DNA of 64,000 nt from an uncultured Lactobacillus sp. (lineage in GTDB: Bacteria; Bacillota; Bacilli; Lactobacillales; Lactobacillaceae). Where the stretch lies: NCBI GenBank assembly GCA_937874185.1, contig CALNAK010000021.1, positions 434,001 to 498,000 of the forward strand. The letters are read 5' to 3'. Position 1 is the stretch's first letter; each line of letters begins with the position of its first letter. The translations under genes were made by a program, and so were the position numbers. The notes beneath the pieces were generated by a model. The model had not been told where the DNA came from, did no database searches, and was given only the letters and a program-made list of their open reading frames with translations. Shown here one piece after another: positions 1 to 7,395 of this stretch.

Positions 1-61
1 ATAAGTTCACATACTCAATAATTTGGTATTCTAAGTGTCGTAGGAATCAGTTGTTTTTATA

Positions 62-97
62 AAAAAAGTCGTTCACATTTTATGTGAGCGACTTTTT
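62..97 (-). terminator. Rho-independent terminator of the GNAT gene
   Basis: An inverted repeat (arms GTCGTTCACA and TGTGAGCGAC with one G-U pair, loop TTTA) is flanked by A-runs and T-runs. It lies directly after the stop codon of the leftward GNAT gene. The flanking runs on both sides could make it work in both directions. Confidence 0.85.
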
Positions 98-100
98 CTT

Positions 101-739
101 TTAGATGGCCTTTGATAGGACCCAATCATTTACATCCCCTTGACTCAAGTTAACTTTTTTAACTGAGCGAACGGAGAAATTATTCTTCTTATAAAATTTA
201 ACATTCTTTTTTGTATTAGTTTCAAGAATGATGTTGCGATAACCAATCCTTCTAACATAAGGACTAATATGGTTATTTAACATCTTGCTACCGATACCTT
301 GGCCACGTAAACTTTTGTCTACGGCTAAGTATTCAACGGCACACTTCTTTTTACCCTTGACCTTATCGAAAAGATCTTCAAACTTAAAGATATCGAATGC
401 ATTGAAACCATTGAATCCGTTCTTGAGAATTTCAGGTATCAATTTCAAACCATCCATTGATAGATAGTCCCAATTGCTAATCTGACGACCTTGATTGAAT
501 TCAATTAGAGCAACTGCTCTAGGCTTACCCTTTCCGTCAGCTCCAACATAAACCAAACCTTTTTTCATGAATACATTAACTTCAAGCGCAAAATACTTAC
601 GTAATAATCTGTCAAACTTTGCACTAGAACGAAATTCTTGTTGGAACATGTTCTTAGTTGTTATGTATTCCTTAAATGAATCTACTAGTAAATTTATTAT
701 CTGGGGTTTATCACTGTTTAACCCACTCCGAAAATCCAA
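101..739 (-). CDS. GNAT-family N-acetyltransferase
   Basis: A 212-residue protein. Its C-terminal half carries the GNAT acetyl-CoA-binding pattern: a beta strand (YLAVDKSLRG) followed by the Q/RGxGxG/A-type loop RGQGIGSKML at about residues 142-151, then IILETN and a terminal FYKKNNF helix-strand typical of the family. The start is TTG at 739, because a strong AAAGGAGG lies 7 nt upstream and no ATG is suitably placed. The acceptor substrate cannot be read from the sequence. The long N-terminal half (about 130 residues) is longer than in minimal GNATs and may hold the substrate site. It is transcribed alone and followed by its own terminator. Confidence 0.8.
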   Translation of the reverse strand: MDFRSGLNSDKPQIINLLVDSFKEYITTKNMFQQEFRSSAKFDRLLRKYFALEVNVFMKKGLVYVGADGKGKPRAVALIEFNQGRQISNWDYLSMDGLKLIPEILKNGFNGFNAFDIFKFEDLFDKVKGKKKCAVEYLAVDKSLRGQGIGSKMLNNHISPYVRRIGYRNIILETNTKKNVKFYKKNNFSVRSVKKVNLSQGDVNDWVLSKAI

Positions 740-834
740 AATATGACCTCCTTTAATCAGTCATACTCATATCATAGTCACTTCTATACTGATTGTCCAT
801 ATCTACGTACTTTTTATATGCCAAACGGATAAAA

Positions 835-1036
835 TATAATAAAATTATATAATCTTTTTACGTTACAAACTATTAGACTTTAATATAAAAACATAGTATG
901 CTTGTCAGTAATGTAATTCTAAGTTCATCACTAGCCGATATCTAAGTCCTCTTAGAATATCGGTTTTATTATTTTTAACTACCGTCAATAGGCAGATGGT
1001 AGTTTTTTTGAACTGAAAATTAGCTAATAAGGAGGG
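835..1036 (+). promoter_or_regulatory. Attenuator-like 5' leader of the MFS pump gene
   Basis: This fills the gap of about 300 bases before the MFS gene. TATAAT-like boxes occur at 835-840 and 848-853, with weak -35 candidates. A first terminator hairpin (arms 935-946 and 951-963, then TTTTATTATTTTT) is followed by a second, weaker one (AACTACC 977-983, GGTAGTT 998-1004, then a T-run). An upstream segment, ATTCTAAG at 916-923, is perfectly complementary to CTTAGAAT at 951-958. It can therefore pair with the 3' arm of the first terminator and prevent it forming. The arrangement is that of a transcription attenuator; the inducer is unknown. Confidence 0.55.
898..945 (+). CDS. Candidate leader peptide (15 aa) of the MFS attenuator
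   Basis: A short ORF, MLVSNVILSSSLADI, starts at ATG 898. Its last codons and stop lie inside the 5' arm of the first terminator hairpin (935-946). A ribosome translating or stalled here would therefore decide which hairpin forms. There is no clear Shine-Dalgarno sequence upstream, so translation is uncertain. The position, not the peptide sequence, is the reason for listing it. Confidence 0.3.
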   Translation: MLVSNVILSSSLADI

Positions 1037-1041
1037 GAAAT

Positions 1042-2223
1042 ATGGGGAAGAATAGAAAATCTATCTATATCTTAGTTTTTAGTAACTTTTTAATCTGTCT
1101 AGGTATTGGACTTGTCATACCTGTCACACCATTCATCAAGAATGAATATCACTTTACGACATCTCAAATGGGGGTTATGACTTCACTCTTTGCCTTTGCG
1201 CAATTTGTGGCATCACCGATTGTTGGTAAAATGTCTGACAAAATTGGTCGTAAACCAGTCATTGTTTTCGGACTATTCACATATATGATTTCCGAATTTA
1301 TTTTCGCAATGGCTACTACCCTACCAATCTTCAATATTTCTCGTATTATTGGTGGTTTATCAGCTGCAATGGTTATCCCTACTTCGATGGCCTTAGGTTC
1401 AGATCTGACTACGTTAAAAGATCGTGCTAAAGTCATTGGTTGGTTATCTGCCGCCTTCAGTGGTGGTCTAATCTTGGGGCCAGGACTTGGTGGTATCTTA
1501 GCTGGTATCAGTTATAAAACACCATTCTGGGTTGCTGGTGTCTTGAGTATTACCAGCGCCATCTTCACCCAAATCTTCTTGAAAGAGGATAAGGAAGTTC
1601 TTGAAGTTGAGGAAGCTGAGGCCGAACAAAAAGCTGCTGAAAAAGGGTCAATTAGATCCATTTTGACTGGTCCTATGGTGATGCTTTTTGGAATGATCTT
1701 AGTATCATCATTTGGACTCCAAGGATTCGAAAGTATCTATAGTATTTATGTTAACCAAGTATTTAATTTCGGTTTAAGTACGATTGCATTAGTTCTGACT
1801 TTGAATGGAATCATCTCTTTGATTTTACAAGTGGCCGCATTCAATTGGATCATCAACAAAATTGGTGAAATGCGTTTGATCAGTATCGCCTTTTTGTTGA
1901 GTGCTATCTGCGTTTTCTGGATCACCCAGGCACATACTCATATTGAAGTTATCGTTGCAACGTTGGTTATCTTCTCATCATTTGATTTGTTGAGACCGGC
2001 TATTACAACCTTGCTGACAAAATCGAGTCGTTCTAATCAAGGACTTATCAATGGTATGAATATGTCACTGACAAGTATTGGTAATGTTATCGGGCCATTG
2101 ATGTCTGGTGCATTGATGGATTGGAATACCCATTCACCATACTTAGTTGTTACTGTGATTCTATTTATTTCATATCTAACAACCTTTATCGTTCGGAAAC
2201 ATCCTATTACACAAGCTGAATAA
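1042..2223 (+). CDS. MFS multidrug efflux transporter (NorA/Bmr-like, DHA1 type)
   Basis: A 393-residue polytopic membrane protein of the size usual for 12-helix proton-drug antiporters. MFS motif A is seen at about residues 62-74 (GKMSDKIGRKPVI), and the antiporter motif C-like GLILGPGLGGILAG at about 142-155. A charged central loop (EVEEAEAEQKAAEK, about residues 188-201) separates the two six-helix halves. The start at 1042 follows GGAGGGG. It is probably monocistronic, with a terminator right after it, and lies behind an attenuator-like leader with two hairpins, which suggests inducible expression. Substrates cannot be deduced; drug export is inferred from family resemblance. Confidence 0.85.
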   Translation: MGKNRKSIYILVFSNFLICLGIGLVIPVTPFIKNEYHFTTSQMGVMTSLFAFAQFVASPIVGKMSDKIGRKPVIVFGLFTYMISEFIFAMATTLPIFNISRIIGGLSAAMVIPTSMALGSDLTTLKDRAKVIGWLSAAFSGGLILGPGLGGILAGISYKTPFWVAGVLSITSAIFTQIFLKEDKEVLEVEEAEAEQKAAEKGSIRSILTGPMVMLFGMILVSSFGLQGFESIYSIYVNQVFNFGLSTIALVLTLNGIISLILQVAAFNWIINKIGEMRLISIAFLLSAICVFWITQAHTHIEVIVATLVIFSSFDLLRPAITTLLTKSSRSNQGLINGMNMSLTSIGNVIGPLMSGALMDWNTHSPYLVVTVILFISYLTTFIVRKHPITQAE

Positions 2224-2226
2224 CAT

Positions 2227-2276
2227 AAAAAGGATTTGTATTAACTGCTTCAACAGTTGATACAAGTCCTTTTTTT
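2227..2276 (+). terminator. Bidirectional terminator between the MFS gene and gdhA
   Basis: A long hairpin (AAGGATTTGTATTAACTG against CAGTTGATACAAGTCCTT) has A-rich and T-rich flanks. It serves the MFS gene. On the opposite strand it is the first clear terminator downstream of gdhA, about 140 bases beyond its stop. The stretch between (2277-2416) shows no convincing gene. Confidence 0.85.
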
Positions 2277-2416
2277 GATTTTACTATTAAACACTAAATA
2301 TTTAAATCTAATAAAACATCAATCCAGAATACTAGTTGGAACGGAATCATTTCAAAGCCGTACCCACAGCGTTTCAGACCTGCAATTATGTAGTGGAGAC
2401 GGAAACCTGAATCGAA

Positions 2417-3763
2417 CTAAACTATTCCCTGTGCCAACATAGCTTTAGCAACTTTTTCAAAACCGGCAATATTAGCACCAGCTTGTAAATCGTCACCTAA
2501 GTCATATTCCTTATTAGCTGCCTCAGAAATATCATAAATATTCTTCATAATAGCTTGTAATTGATCATCAACATCTTCAAATGTCCATGATAAACGTTCA
2601 CTATTTTGGCTCATCTCAAGAGCAGAAACAGCAACACCACCAGCATTGGCAGCTTTTGCAGGTCCATAAATAACTTTATTAGCTTTATAAACTGCAATGG
2701 CTTTTGAAGTACTAGGCATATTAGCACCTTCAGCAACATACTTAACACCGGATTTAACAATCAATTGAGCTTGTTCTTCGTCAATTTCATTTTGAGTGGC
2801 ACATGGCAAAGCAATATCGTACTTGATATCTAGGTCCCAAACTGAACCTTCAAAATACTTAGCTGTACTGATTCTGTCAGCATATTCTTTGATACGTCCA
2901 CGTTCTACTTCTTTAATTTGTTTAACAGTTTCCAAATCAATTCCATTAGGGTCGTAAACGTAGCCATTTGAATCAGATACAGTGACAACTTTAGCGCCAT
3001 CTTCTTGAGCTTTCTTCAAAGCATAGATAGCCACATTACCAGCACCTGAAATTTTGACAATTTTATCCTTCAATGAATCATTTTTACCTTTAACTAAAGC
3101 ATCCAAGTAATAAATTAGACCAAAACCGGTAGCTTCTGTTCTTGCGAGTGAACCACCATATTCCAAACCTTTACCAGTTAAAATACCACGTTGTGAACCA
3201 TTTAGACGTTTGTATTGACCATATAAGTAGCCGATTTCACGTCCACCAACACCGATATCACCAGCGGGAACATCCATATCTGGTCCGATATACTTTTGAA
3301 GTTCAGTCATAAAACTCTGACAGAAACGCATAATTTCTAAATCTGATTTACCCTTAGGATTGAAATCAGATCCACCTTTTCCACCACCGATAGGTAGTCC
3401 AGTTAGGCTATTTTTCAATATTTGTTCAAAACCTAAAAATTTAACAATACTCAAATTAACACTTGGGTGAAGTCGCAATCCACCTTTGTAAGGTCCTATA
3501 GCAGAATTGAATTGCACACGGAAACCACGATTGACTTGGTAGTTACCTTCATCATCTTGCCATGGAACACGGAATTGAATTACACGTTCTGGTTCAACTA
3601 ATGATCCCAAAACATTTGTTTTAACATATTCGGGATGTTTCTCTAAAACGGGTTTCAAACTATCCAAGACTGCAAACACAGCTTCTTGAAATTCTGTTTG
3701 ATTGGGATCTCTACGAATAATTGTTTCTTTTAAACCTTTAAGATAAGTTTCAACATCTGCCAT
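2417..3763 (-). CDS. gdhA: NADP-type glutamate dehydrogenase
   Basis: A 448-residue cytoplasmic enzyme that interconverts 2-oxoglutarate plus ammonium and glutamate, linking carbon and nitrogen metabolism. Length and sequence fit the hexameric family I enzymes. The glutamate-binding segment GPYKGGLRLHP is at about residues 90-100, and the signature LPIGGGKGGSDF with the catalytic-region lysines at about 122-133. A Rossmann-type dinucleotide site (KISGAGNVAIYAL) lies near residues 239-251. The family I length and GGGKGG context favour NADP(H); this is known of the family, not proven here. The start ATG at 3763 is preceded by AAGGGCAGG. It is a single gene, and no regulator lies beside it. Confidence 0.95.
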   Translation of the reverse strand: MADVETYLKGLKETIIRRDPNQTEFQEAVFAVLDSLKPVLEKHPEYVKTNVLGSLVEPERVIQFRVPWQDDEGNYQVNRGFRVQFNSAIGPYKGGLRLHPSVNLSIVKFLGFEQILKNSLTGLPIGGGKGGSDFNPKGKSDLEIMRFCQSFMTELQKYIGPDMDVPAGDIGVGGREIGYLYGQYKRLNGSQRGILTGKGLEYGGSLARTEATGFGLIYYLDALVKGKNDSLKDKIVKISGAGNVAIYALKKAQEDGAKVVTVSDSNGYVYDPNGIDLETVKQIKEVERGRIKEYADRISTAKYFEGSVWDLDIKYDIALPCATQNEIDEEQAQLIVKSGVKYVAEGANMPSTSKAIAVYKANKVIYGPAKAANAGGVAVSALEMSQNSERLSWTFEDVDDQLQAIMKNIYDISEAANKEYDLGDDLQAGANIAGFEKVAKAMLAQGIV

Positions 3764-3896
3764 AAAAATACCTGCCCTTTTCTAAATGTAGTTTCAACCA
3801 AATATTTAACGATGAAAGTTAAATAATAGATTGATATTATTATAACTTCTTTATTAGAATAAGTAACATTATATGAAAAAATAGCTAATATTTAAA

Positions 3897-4319
3897 TTAT
3901 TTTGACCAGCTCATTCGATATTCTTTTTCATTACTATCTCGATCTATATCAGTCGAAACAATTCCAAAATCGTTTGTCTGATAAAATTTAACCGCCCGAG
4001 AGTTTTTATCGTAGACGTCTAAACTTAAATTAGAATAATTATTTTTCAAATAGTCCAACAATTGTCTGCCAATCGAATGACTACGAAATTCACTTTTTAC
4101 AAAAATACCAGCAATATAATTATCTTGTAACCCAACAAAGCCCAACACTTTTTCATTCTCAGTGTAAACAAAAATATCAGCTTTCTTAAACTGTTCCTTA
4201 ACTGGAATTAAATTATCCAGCCAATAGTTTTTATCAATAAAATTATGTGCCTCTAAATTACTTTGTAACCATATATCACCAATCTCATCTAATTCAGAAA
4301 TTCTCATTCTACGAATCAT
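3897..4319 (-). CDS. GNAT-family N-acetyltransferase (YjaB/YiaC-like size)
   Basis: A protein of about 140 residues with a compact GNAT fold. The strand YIAGIFVKSEFRS leads into the acetyl-CoA loop (HSIGRQLLDYL), followed by LSLDVYDKNSRAVKFYQTNDF, a typical C-terminal GNAT signature. An in-frame ATG three codons earlier (4328) lies against the AAAGGTGG ribosome binding site, so the ATG at 4319, 9 nt from it, is the better start. The residue before the loop is H-S rather than the usual R/Q-G, a slight departure. The acceptor is unknown. It diverges from the SMR exporter gene. Confidence 0.75.
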   Translation of the reverse strand: MIRRMRISELDEIGDIWLQSNLEAHNFIDKNYWLDNLIPVKEQFKKADIFVYTENEKVLGFVGLQDNYIAGIFVKSEFRSHSIGRQLLDYLKNNYSNLSLDVYDKNSRAVKFYQTNDFGIVSTDIDRDSNEKEYRMSWSK

Positions 4320-4366
4320 GTTTGCCATCCACCTTTTTATTTGCTAAAATAACTTGATATTAATAA

Positions 4367-4449
4367 ACACCGCCGGGTGTCAAATAAAGAAAGTACGCTT
4401 ACCAATTCCATTAGGCCAAAGAAGGAATTGATAGGGGTACTATTTTTTT
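4367..4449 (+). ncRNA. Candidate guanidine riboswitch (guanidine-IV-like) with expression terminator
   Basis: Hairpin P1 (ACACC-GCCG-GGTGT, 4367-4380) is followed by a long hairpin (arms 4392-4409 and 4424-4441) that ends in ATTTTTTT and abuts the ribosome binding site of the next gene. The loop of the second hairpin contains GGCC, able to form a short kissing pair with the GCCG loop of P1. The layout, and the motif as I remember it, resemble the mepA (guanidine-IV) class. The downstream gene is a Gdx-type guanidinium exporter, which fits. Class assignment is from memory and needs a covariance search; the terminator itself is clear. Confidence 0.6.
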
Positions 4450-4462
4450 GGAGGAAATTCTT

Positions 4463-4783
4463 ATGTATTGGATCTATTTAGTTATTGCGGGACTCTTTGA
4501 AGTCACTTGGGCCACAACTATGAAATTGAGTCATGGCTTCACTAAATTGAATTATACTATTTTTACCATTGTCGGATTGGCTCTAAGTATGGGATTCTTG
4601 GCAATTGCCATCAAGAAATTACCAATGAGTCTTGCCTACCCAATTTGGACTGGTATTGGTGCCGTTGGTTCCATTATCGTTGGTGTTGTCTTATTTGGAG
4701 ATAAACTTTCGCCACTTACATGGGTTTTCGTGGCTTTACTTTTGATTAGTATTATTGGAATTAAATTTAGTTCTGGTAGTTAA
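4463..4783 (+). CDS. gdx: SMR-family guanidinium exporter (Gdx/SugE type)
   Basis: A 106-residue, four-helix small multidrug resistance protein. Glu13 in the first helix (GLFEVTWATTMKLSHGFT) is the essential proton/cation-binding residue of the family. The neighbouring Trp16 and the HGFTKL segment, together with AYPIWTGIGAVGS at about residues 58-70, are typical of the Gdx (SugE) branch, which exports guanidinium, rather than the polyaromatic-drug EmrE/Qac branch. An upstream in-frame TTG overlaps the ribosome binding site, so the ATG at 4463, 8 nt after GGAGG, is chosen. It acts as a dual-topology dimer in the membrane (family knowledge). The leader looks like a guanidine-responsive riboswitch. 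Confidence 0.88.
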   Translation: MYWIYLVIAGLFEVTWATTMKLSHGFTKLNYTIFTIVGLALSMGFLAIAIKKLPMSLAYPIWTGIGAVGSIIVGVVLFGDKLSPLTWVFVALLLISIIGIKFSSGS

Positions 4784-4868
4784 AAACTATCGCAAACCAA
4801 TTCGTTCAAAACAATGACATCGGTTACATTTTACGTTATCATTTAGTCAATTGAAGGGATGCGATATT

Positions 4869-5099
4869 ATGTTACTACCAAAAGAAATTCATGAAGATAT
4901 CACCGCTTATAACAAAGAAAGCTTTGAATTATTAAAAGACAATCCATGGTTAGTTCCCGCCGTACTAGCCGTTTCAACCGCACCAATAGTAATTTCTGCC
5001 TATGGATTCTGGAAAAACCGTCAACTAAGTAAAAAATTGAAAATTGAACGTGAAAAGACTAAACAATTAGCTTTGAAACAAGTTGAATCTCGCAGATAA
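4869..5099 (+). CDS. Small single-pass membrane protein of unknown function
   Basis: About 76 residues from ATG 4869, which sits about 10 nt after AAGGG; a longer in-frame TTG start at 4851 lacks a good ribosome binding site. A short polar N-terminus is followed by one hydrophobic segment (PWLVPAVLAVSTAPIVISAYGFW) and a strongly basic, helical C-terminal tail (KNRQLSKKLKIEREKTKQLALKQ). I do not recognise the family. It has its own downstream terminator and lies behind the SMR exporter, with no evident functional link. Confidence 0.6.
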   Translation: MLLPKEIHEDITAYNKESFELLKDNPWLVPAVLAVSTAPIVISAYGFWKNRQLSKKLKIEREKTKQLALKQVESRR

Positions 5100-5109
5100 A
5101 TAATTAACT

Positions 5110-5144
5110 GTGCCCTGTAATCTATTTACAGTGGCACTTTTTTT
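5110..5144 (+). terminator. Terminator after the small membrane protein gene
   Basis: The hairpin pairs GTGCCCTGTAA with TTACAGTGGCAC (one bulge) and is followed by a run of seven or more T. It begins about 10 nt after the stop codon at 5099. Confidence 0.85.
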
Positions 5145-5191
5145 GTGATTACACTATTATTGAATAGTAAATAAATTCAAAGGAAGTCACC

Positions 5192-6055
5192 ATGAAGAAA
5201 AAACTTATCACACTTTTATTTTTACTAACAATTCTGTTAGGATTACCACTTTCTATGAACAAAGTTCAAGCTGCTGCAGCACCAAAGGCTAAGCATCTGA
5301 CTTCTGTTACTCAAAGTGTCAATCACGCTGCGCCAGATAATCCACTGATTTTCTCTCACCGTGGCAGTCCTTACAATAATCCTGATCACTCATTCAGTGG
5401 TTACAATCAAGCTATTAAAGATGGTACTCAATATATTGAACAAGATGTTTGGTTAAGTAAAGATGGTAAGCTTTATGTTTCTCATGATGATAACCTCAAG
5501 AAATCGACTGGTCATAATGTAACTATTTCAACATCCACTTCCGCAAAACTTAACACTGTTAAATTGCATAATGGCGAAAAGTTACATCAGCTAAAAGATG
5601 TTTTCAAACGTTATGGAAAAAATGTTCATTATATAATAGAAACAAAAAAAGGTGCTGGTGACAATACTGATACTGAAAAAGCCCTTGCCAAAGAAGTAAA
5701 AAGTCATAAAATGACTAATAATATTATTATGCAAGATTCAAGTATTCCTGGAATCGAGGCTTTCCACAAAAGTTTAAAGAATGTGCCTATCTTATGGTTA
5801 TTAGATTCAGTTACTGAACGTCAATACACTGAAGAAATCACTAATGCACCCCGTTATATCAAATTTGTTTCGATCAGACTTGAACAATGGACACCAAAAC
5901 TAATTAAAATATCACATAAGAATGGTTTCAAAACTAACGCTTGGATTCTAAATACTTATAATGATAATTACACTGCTTTGAACACTTTGAAATTAGATAG
6001 TGTCTTCACCAACAACACTAAAGAAACATCTAAGTTAATTGAGGATTGGAAATAA
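5192..6055 (+). CDS. Secreted glycerophosphodiester phosphodiesterase (GDPD family)
   Basis: A 287-residue protein with a Sec signal peptide at about residues 1-28 (KKK, hydrophobic core, VQAAAA). The GDPD catalytic fold follows: SHRG at about residues 54-57 with the first catalytic His, YIEQDVWLSKDGKLYVSHDDNL at about 81-102 supplying metal-binding Glu/Asp and the second catalytic His, and IIETK at about 149-153. It would hydrolyse glycerophosphodiesters outside the membrane to an alcohol and glycerol-3-phosphate. There is no sorting or lipobox motif, so release is likely. The start ATG at 5192 follows AAAGGAAG. It is co-directional with, and 2 nt from, the DUF3781 gene. Confidence 0.88.
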   Translation: MKKKLITLLFLLTILLGLPLSMNKVQAAAAPKAKHLTSVTQSVNHAAPDNPLIFSHRGSPYNNPDHSFSGYNQAIKDGTQYIEQDVWLSKDGKLYVSHDDNLKKSTGHNVTISTSTSAKLNTVKLHNGEKLHQLKDVFKRYGKNVHYIIETKKGAGDNTDTEKALAKEVKSHKMTNNIIMQDSSIPGIEAFHKSLKNVPILWLLDSVTERQYTEEITNAPRYIKFVSIRLEQWTPKLIKISHKNGFKTNAWILNTYNDNYTALNTLKLDSVFTNNTKETSKLIEDWK

Positions 6056-6057
6056 AC

Positions 6058-6303
6058 ATGATACCAACCAGACAAGAATTTTTAGATAATATCTGTTACA
6101 CCGATTTAGTTTTTGGCCGAGTTAATAAGAAATTGAAAACTAATTATTTAATTGATGAGATAAAGAATTTAGTTAATCAAATTATCAGTGATCCTGAAAC
6201 TACTATTAATAAACAAGGTAAAAATTATTATTTACAAAACAAATCAATCGAATTAGTTGTTAATTCATTTAATTTTCGATTGATCACTACAAATAGAATT
6301 TAA
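6058..6303 (+). CDS. DUF3781-like small protein
   Basis: About 81 residues from the ATG at 6058, just after the stop of the phosphodiesterase gene; an in-frame TTG at 6046 would overlap that gene. Conserved-looking features are FGRVNKKLKTNY near the N-terminus, GKNYYLQN near residue 54 and a terminal RLITTNRI. These match my memory of the DUF3781 family, common in lactobacilli and streptococci, whose function is unknown. It is probably translated together with the upstream gene. It is small, soluble and has no signal peptide. Confidence 0.7.
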   Translation: MIPTRQEFLDNICYTDLVFGRVNKKLKTNYLIDEIKNLVNQIISDPETTINKQGKNYYLQNKSIELVVNSFNFRLITTNRI

Positions 6304-6321
6304 ATTGTTCCTCTGATAAAG

Positions 6322-6346
6322 GGCTGCCATGTGGTAGTCTTTTTTT
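6322..6346 (+). terminator. Terminator after the DUF3781 gene
   Basis: A short hairpin (GGCTGCC-ATGT-GGTAGTC with two G-U pairs) is followed by seven T. It ends the phosphodiesterase-DUF3781 transcript. Confidence 0.75.
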
Positions 6347-6353
6347 CTTATAC

Positions 6354-6380
6354 AAAAAGCTTGCCAATTACTTAGCAAGC
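6354..6380 (-). terminator. Terminator of the ABC-2-like permease gene
   Basis: On the minus strand the hairpin GCTTGC...GCAAGC is followed by TTTTTG. It lies about 10 nt beyond the stop of the leftward membrane-protein gene. Confidence 0.75.
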
Positions 6381-6391
6381 ATCTTTGATTT

Positions 6392-7153
6392 TTACTTATT
6401 AGTCTCAGAAACGTTACCCAACATATAAACATTAATTAATGTACCTGCAATAATAGCGAATATATCAATTAAACAAGTCACAATAAACAAATTAGATTTA
6501 ACGTTAGATATATTATAAAGTGAAATTTGAGAAATATTAATCAGTGTTTGGAACAAAATAAGCGCTCCCATGAGTAATACCCCTATTATTACAATTCCCT
6601 TCAACAAATAATTATTTTTAAATGGTATGAAGTTGCTGCTCCATTCAACAATTAATCTCAATAATGTACTGATGGTCCAAATCAATATTACTCCTAATGC
6701 CAATAACAGTGCCACACGACTTATATCAGAAAGTGGATAATTTTGTTGTATATGATAAATTTCTTGTCCAAATATCTTTTTATTAAAGTAGTCGTTATAA
6801 AAGAAATATCCGAGTGCCAAAATTGAAGTCTCTATTACCAGTAGATACAAAAAATTAACTATTGTAGTAAGAATATTAACGATATACAATCCCCAATTAC
6901 TAACGGGAACTAATCGATACCTATTACTGGCTAAAGCTCTTTCGCCTATTAATATCAATCCCAATAATCCAATTATAAAAACAAGACCATAAGTTAAGTT
7001 CATCAATCCTTGTGGAAAACGGTCATTAAATAGATTGGCTATCCCTCCTATATTTATTGCCATAAGACAGATTAAATTTCCCAATAAAATTATGTTCATA
7101 AGTTTAAATTTATCCCATGCCAAGCTCTTAGTAATTCCCAATATACTATTCAT
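6392..7153 (-). CDS. ABC-2-type membrane protein (orphan permease-like)
   Basis: A 253-residue protein, almost wholly hydrophobic, with about six predicted transmembrane segments (for example NIILLGNLICLMAINIGG, LTYGLVFIIGLLGLILIG, VALLLALGVILIWTIST, GIVIIGVLLMGALILF). The layout, with RALASNRYRLVPVSNWGLY between helices 2 and 3, resembles the permease subunits of YtrC/D- or BcrB-like ABC-2 transporters. No ATPase gene is adjacent, so partner and substrate are unknown. A perfect palindrome lies in the promoter region (7203-7214), suggesting control by a GntR/YtrA-like repressor encoded elsewhere. The ribosome binding site is weak (GGGATGG). Confidence 0.55.
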   Translation of the reverse strand: MNSILGITKSLAWDKFKLMNIILLGNLICLMAINIGGIANLFNDRFPQGLMNLTYGLVFIIGLLGLILIGERALASNRYRLVPVSNWGLYIVNILTTIVNFLYLLVIETSILALGYFFYNDYFNKKIFGQEIYHIQQNYPLSDISRVALLLALGVILIWTISTLLRLIVEWSSNFIPFKNNYLLKGIVIIGVLLMGALILFQTLINISQISLYNISNVKSNLFIVTCLIDIFAIIAGTLINVYMLGNVSETNK

Positions 7154-7202
7154 TCAAAAACCATCCCAGACTTTATTTTTCGATTTGCATATTTTTATAT
7201 AC

Positions 7203-7214
7203 TGTACTAGTACA
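7203..7214 (-). promoter_or_regulatory. Palindromic operator candidate upstream of the permease gene
   Basis: TGTACTAGTACA is a perfect 12-bp palindrome just upstream of a TATATAAAA-rich -10 region for the leftward permease gene. GntR/YtrA-type repressors of similar ABC-2 genes are known to use GTGTA/TACAC-like repeats, so such a repressor is a plausible but unproven ligand. Confidence 0.45.
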
Positions 7215-7336
7215 CTAATACGATATTAAAAAAGACACTAAATTACAAGCCTTATTAAGCGATTTTACTATCGAAGTTTTCATACTTATTATTCTACTTT
7301 TAATATTTTTGATATAAGTTTCATCCCATACCTACA

Positions 7337-7374
7337 CAAAAACACCCTTCATATTATTTCAAATATGGAGAGTG
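7337..7374 (-). terminator. Terminator of the UMF1 transporter gene
   Basis: On the minus strand CACTCTCCATATT pairs with AATATGAAGGGTG (one mismatch, G-U pairs) around TGAAAT. It is followed by TTTTTG, about 20 nt after the stop codon. Confidence 0.75.
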
Positions 7375-7395
7375 CACTTTATAGTTTCATTAATG

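Noticed and set aside
2257..2442. 61-codon plus-strand frame between the MFS gene and gdhA
   Set aside because: It begins inside a terminator, has no ribosome binding site and runs into the antisense of gdhA.
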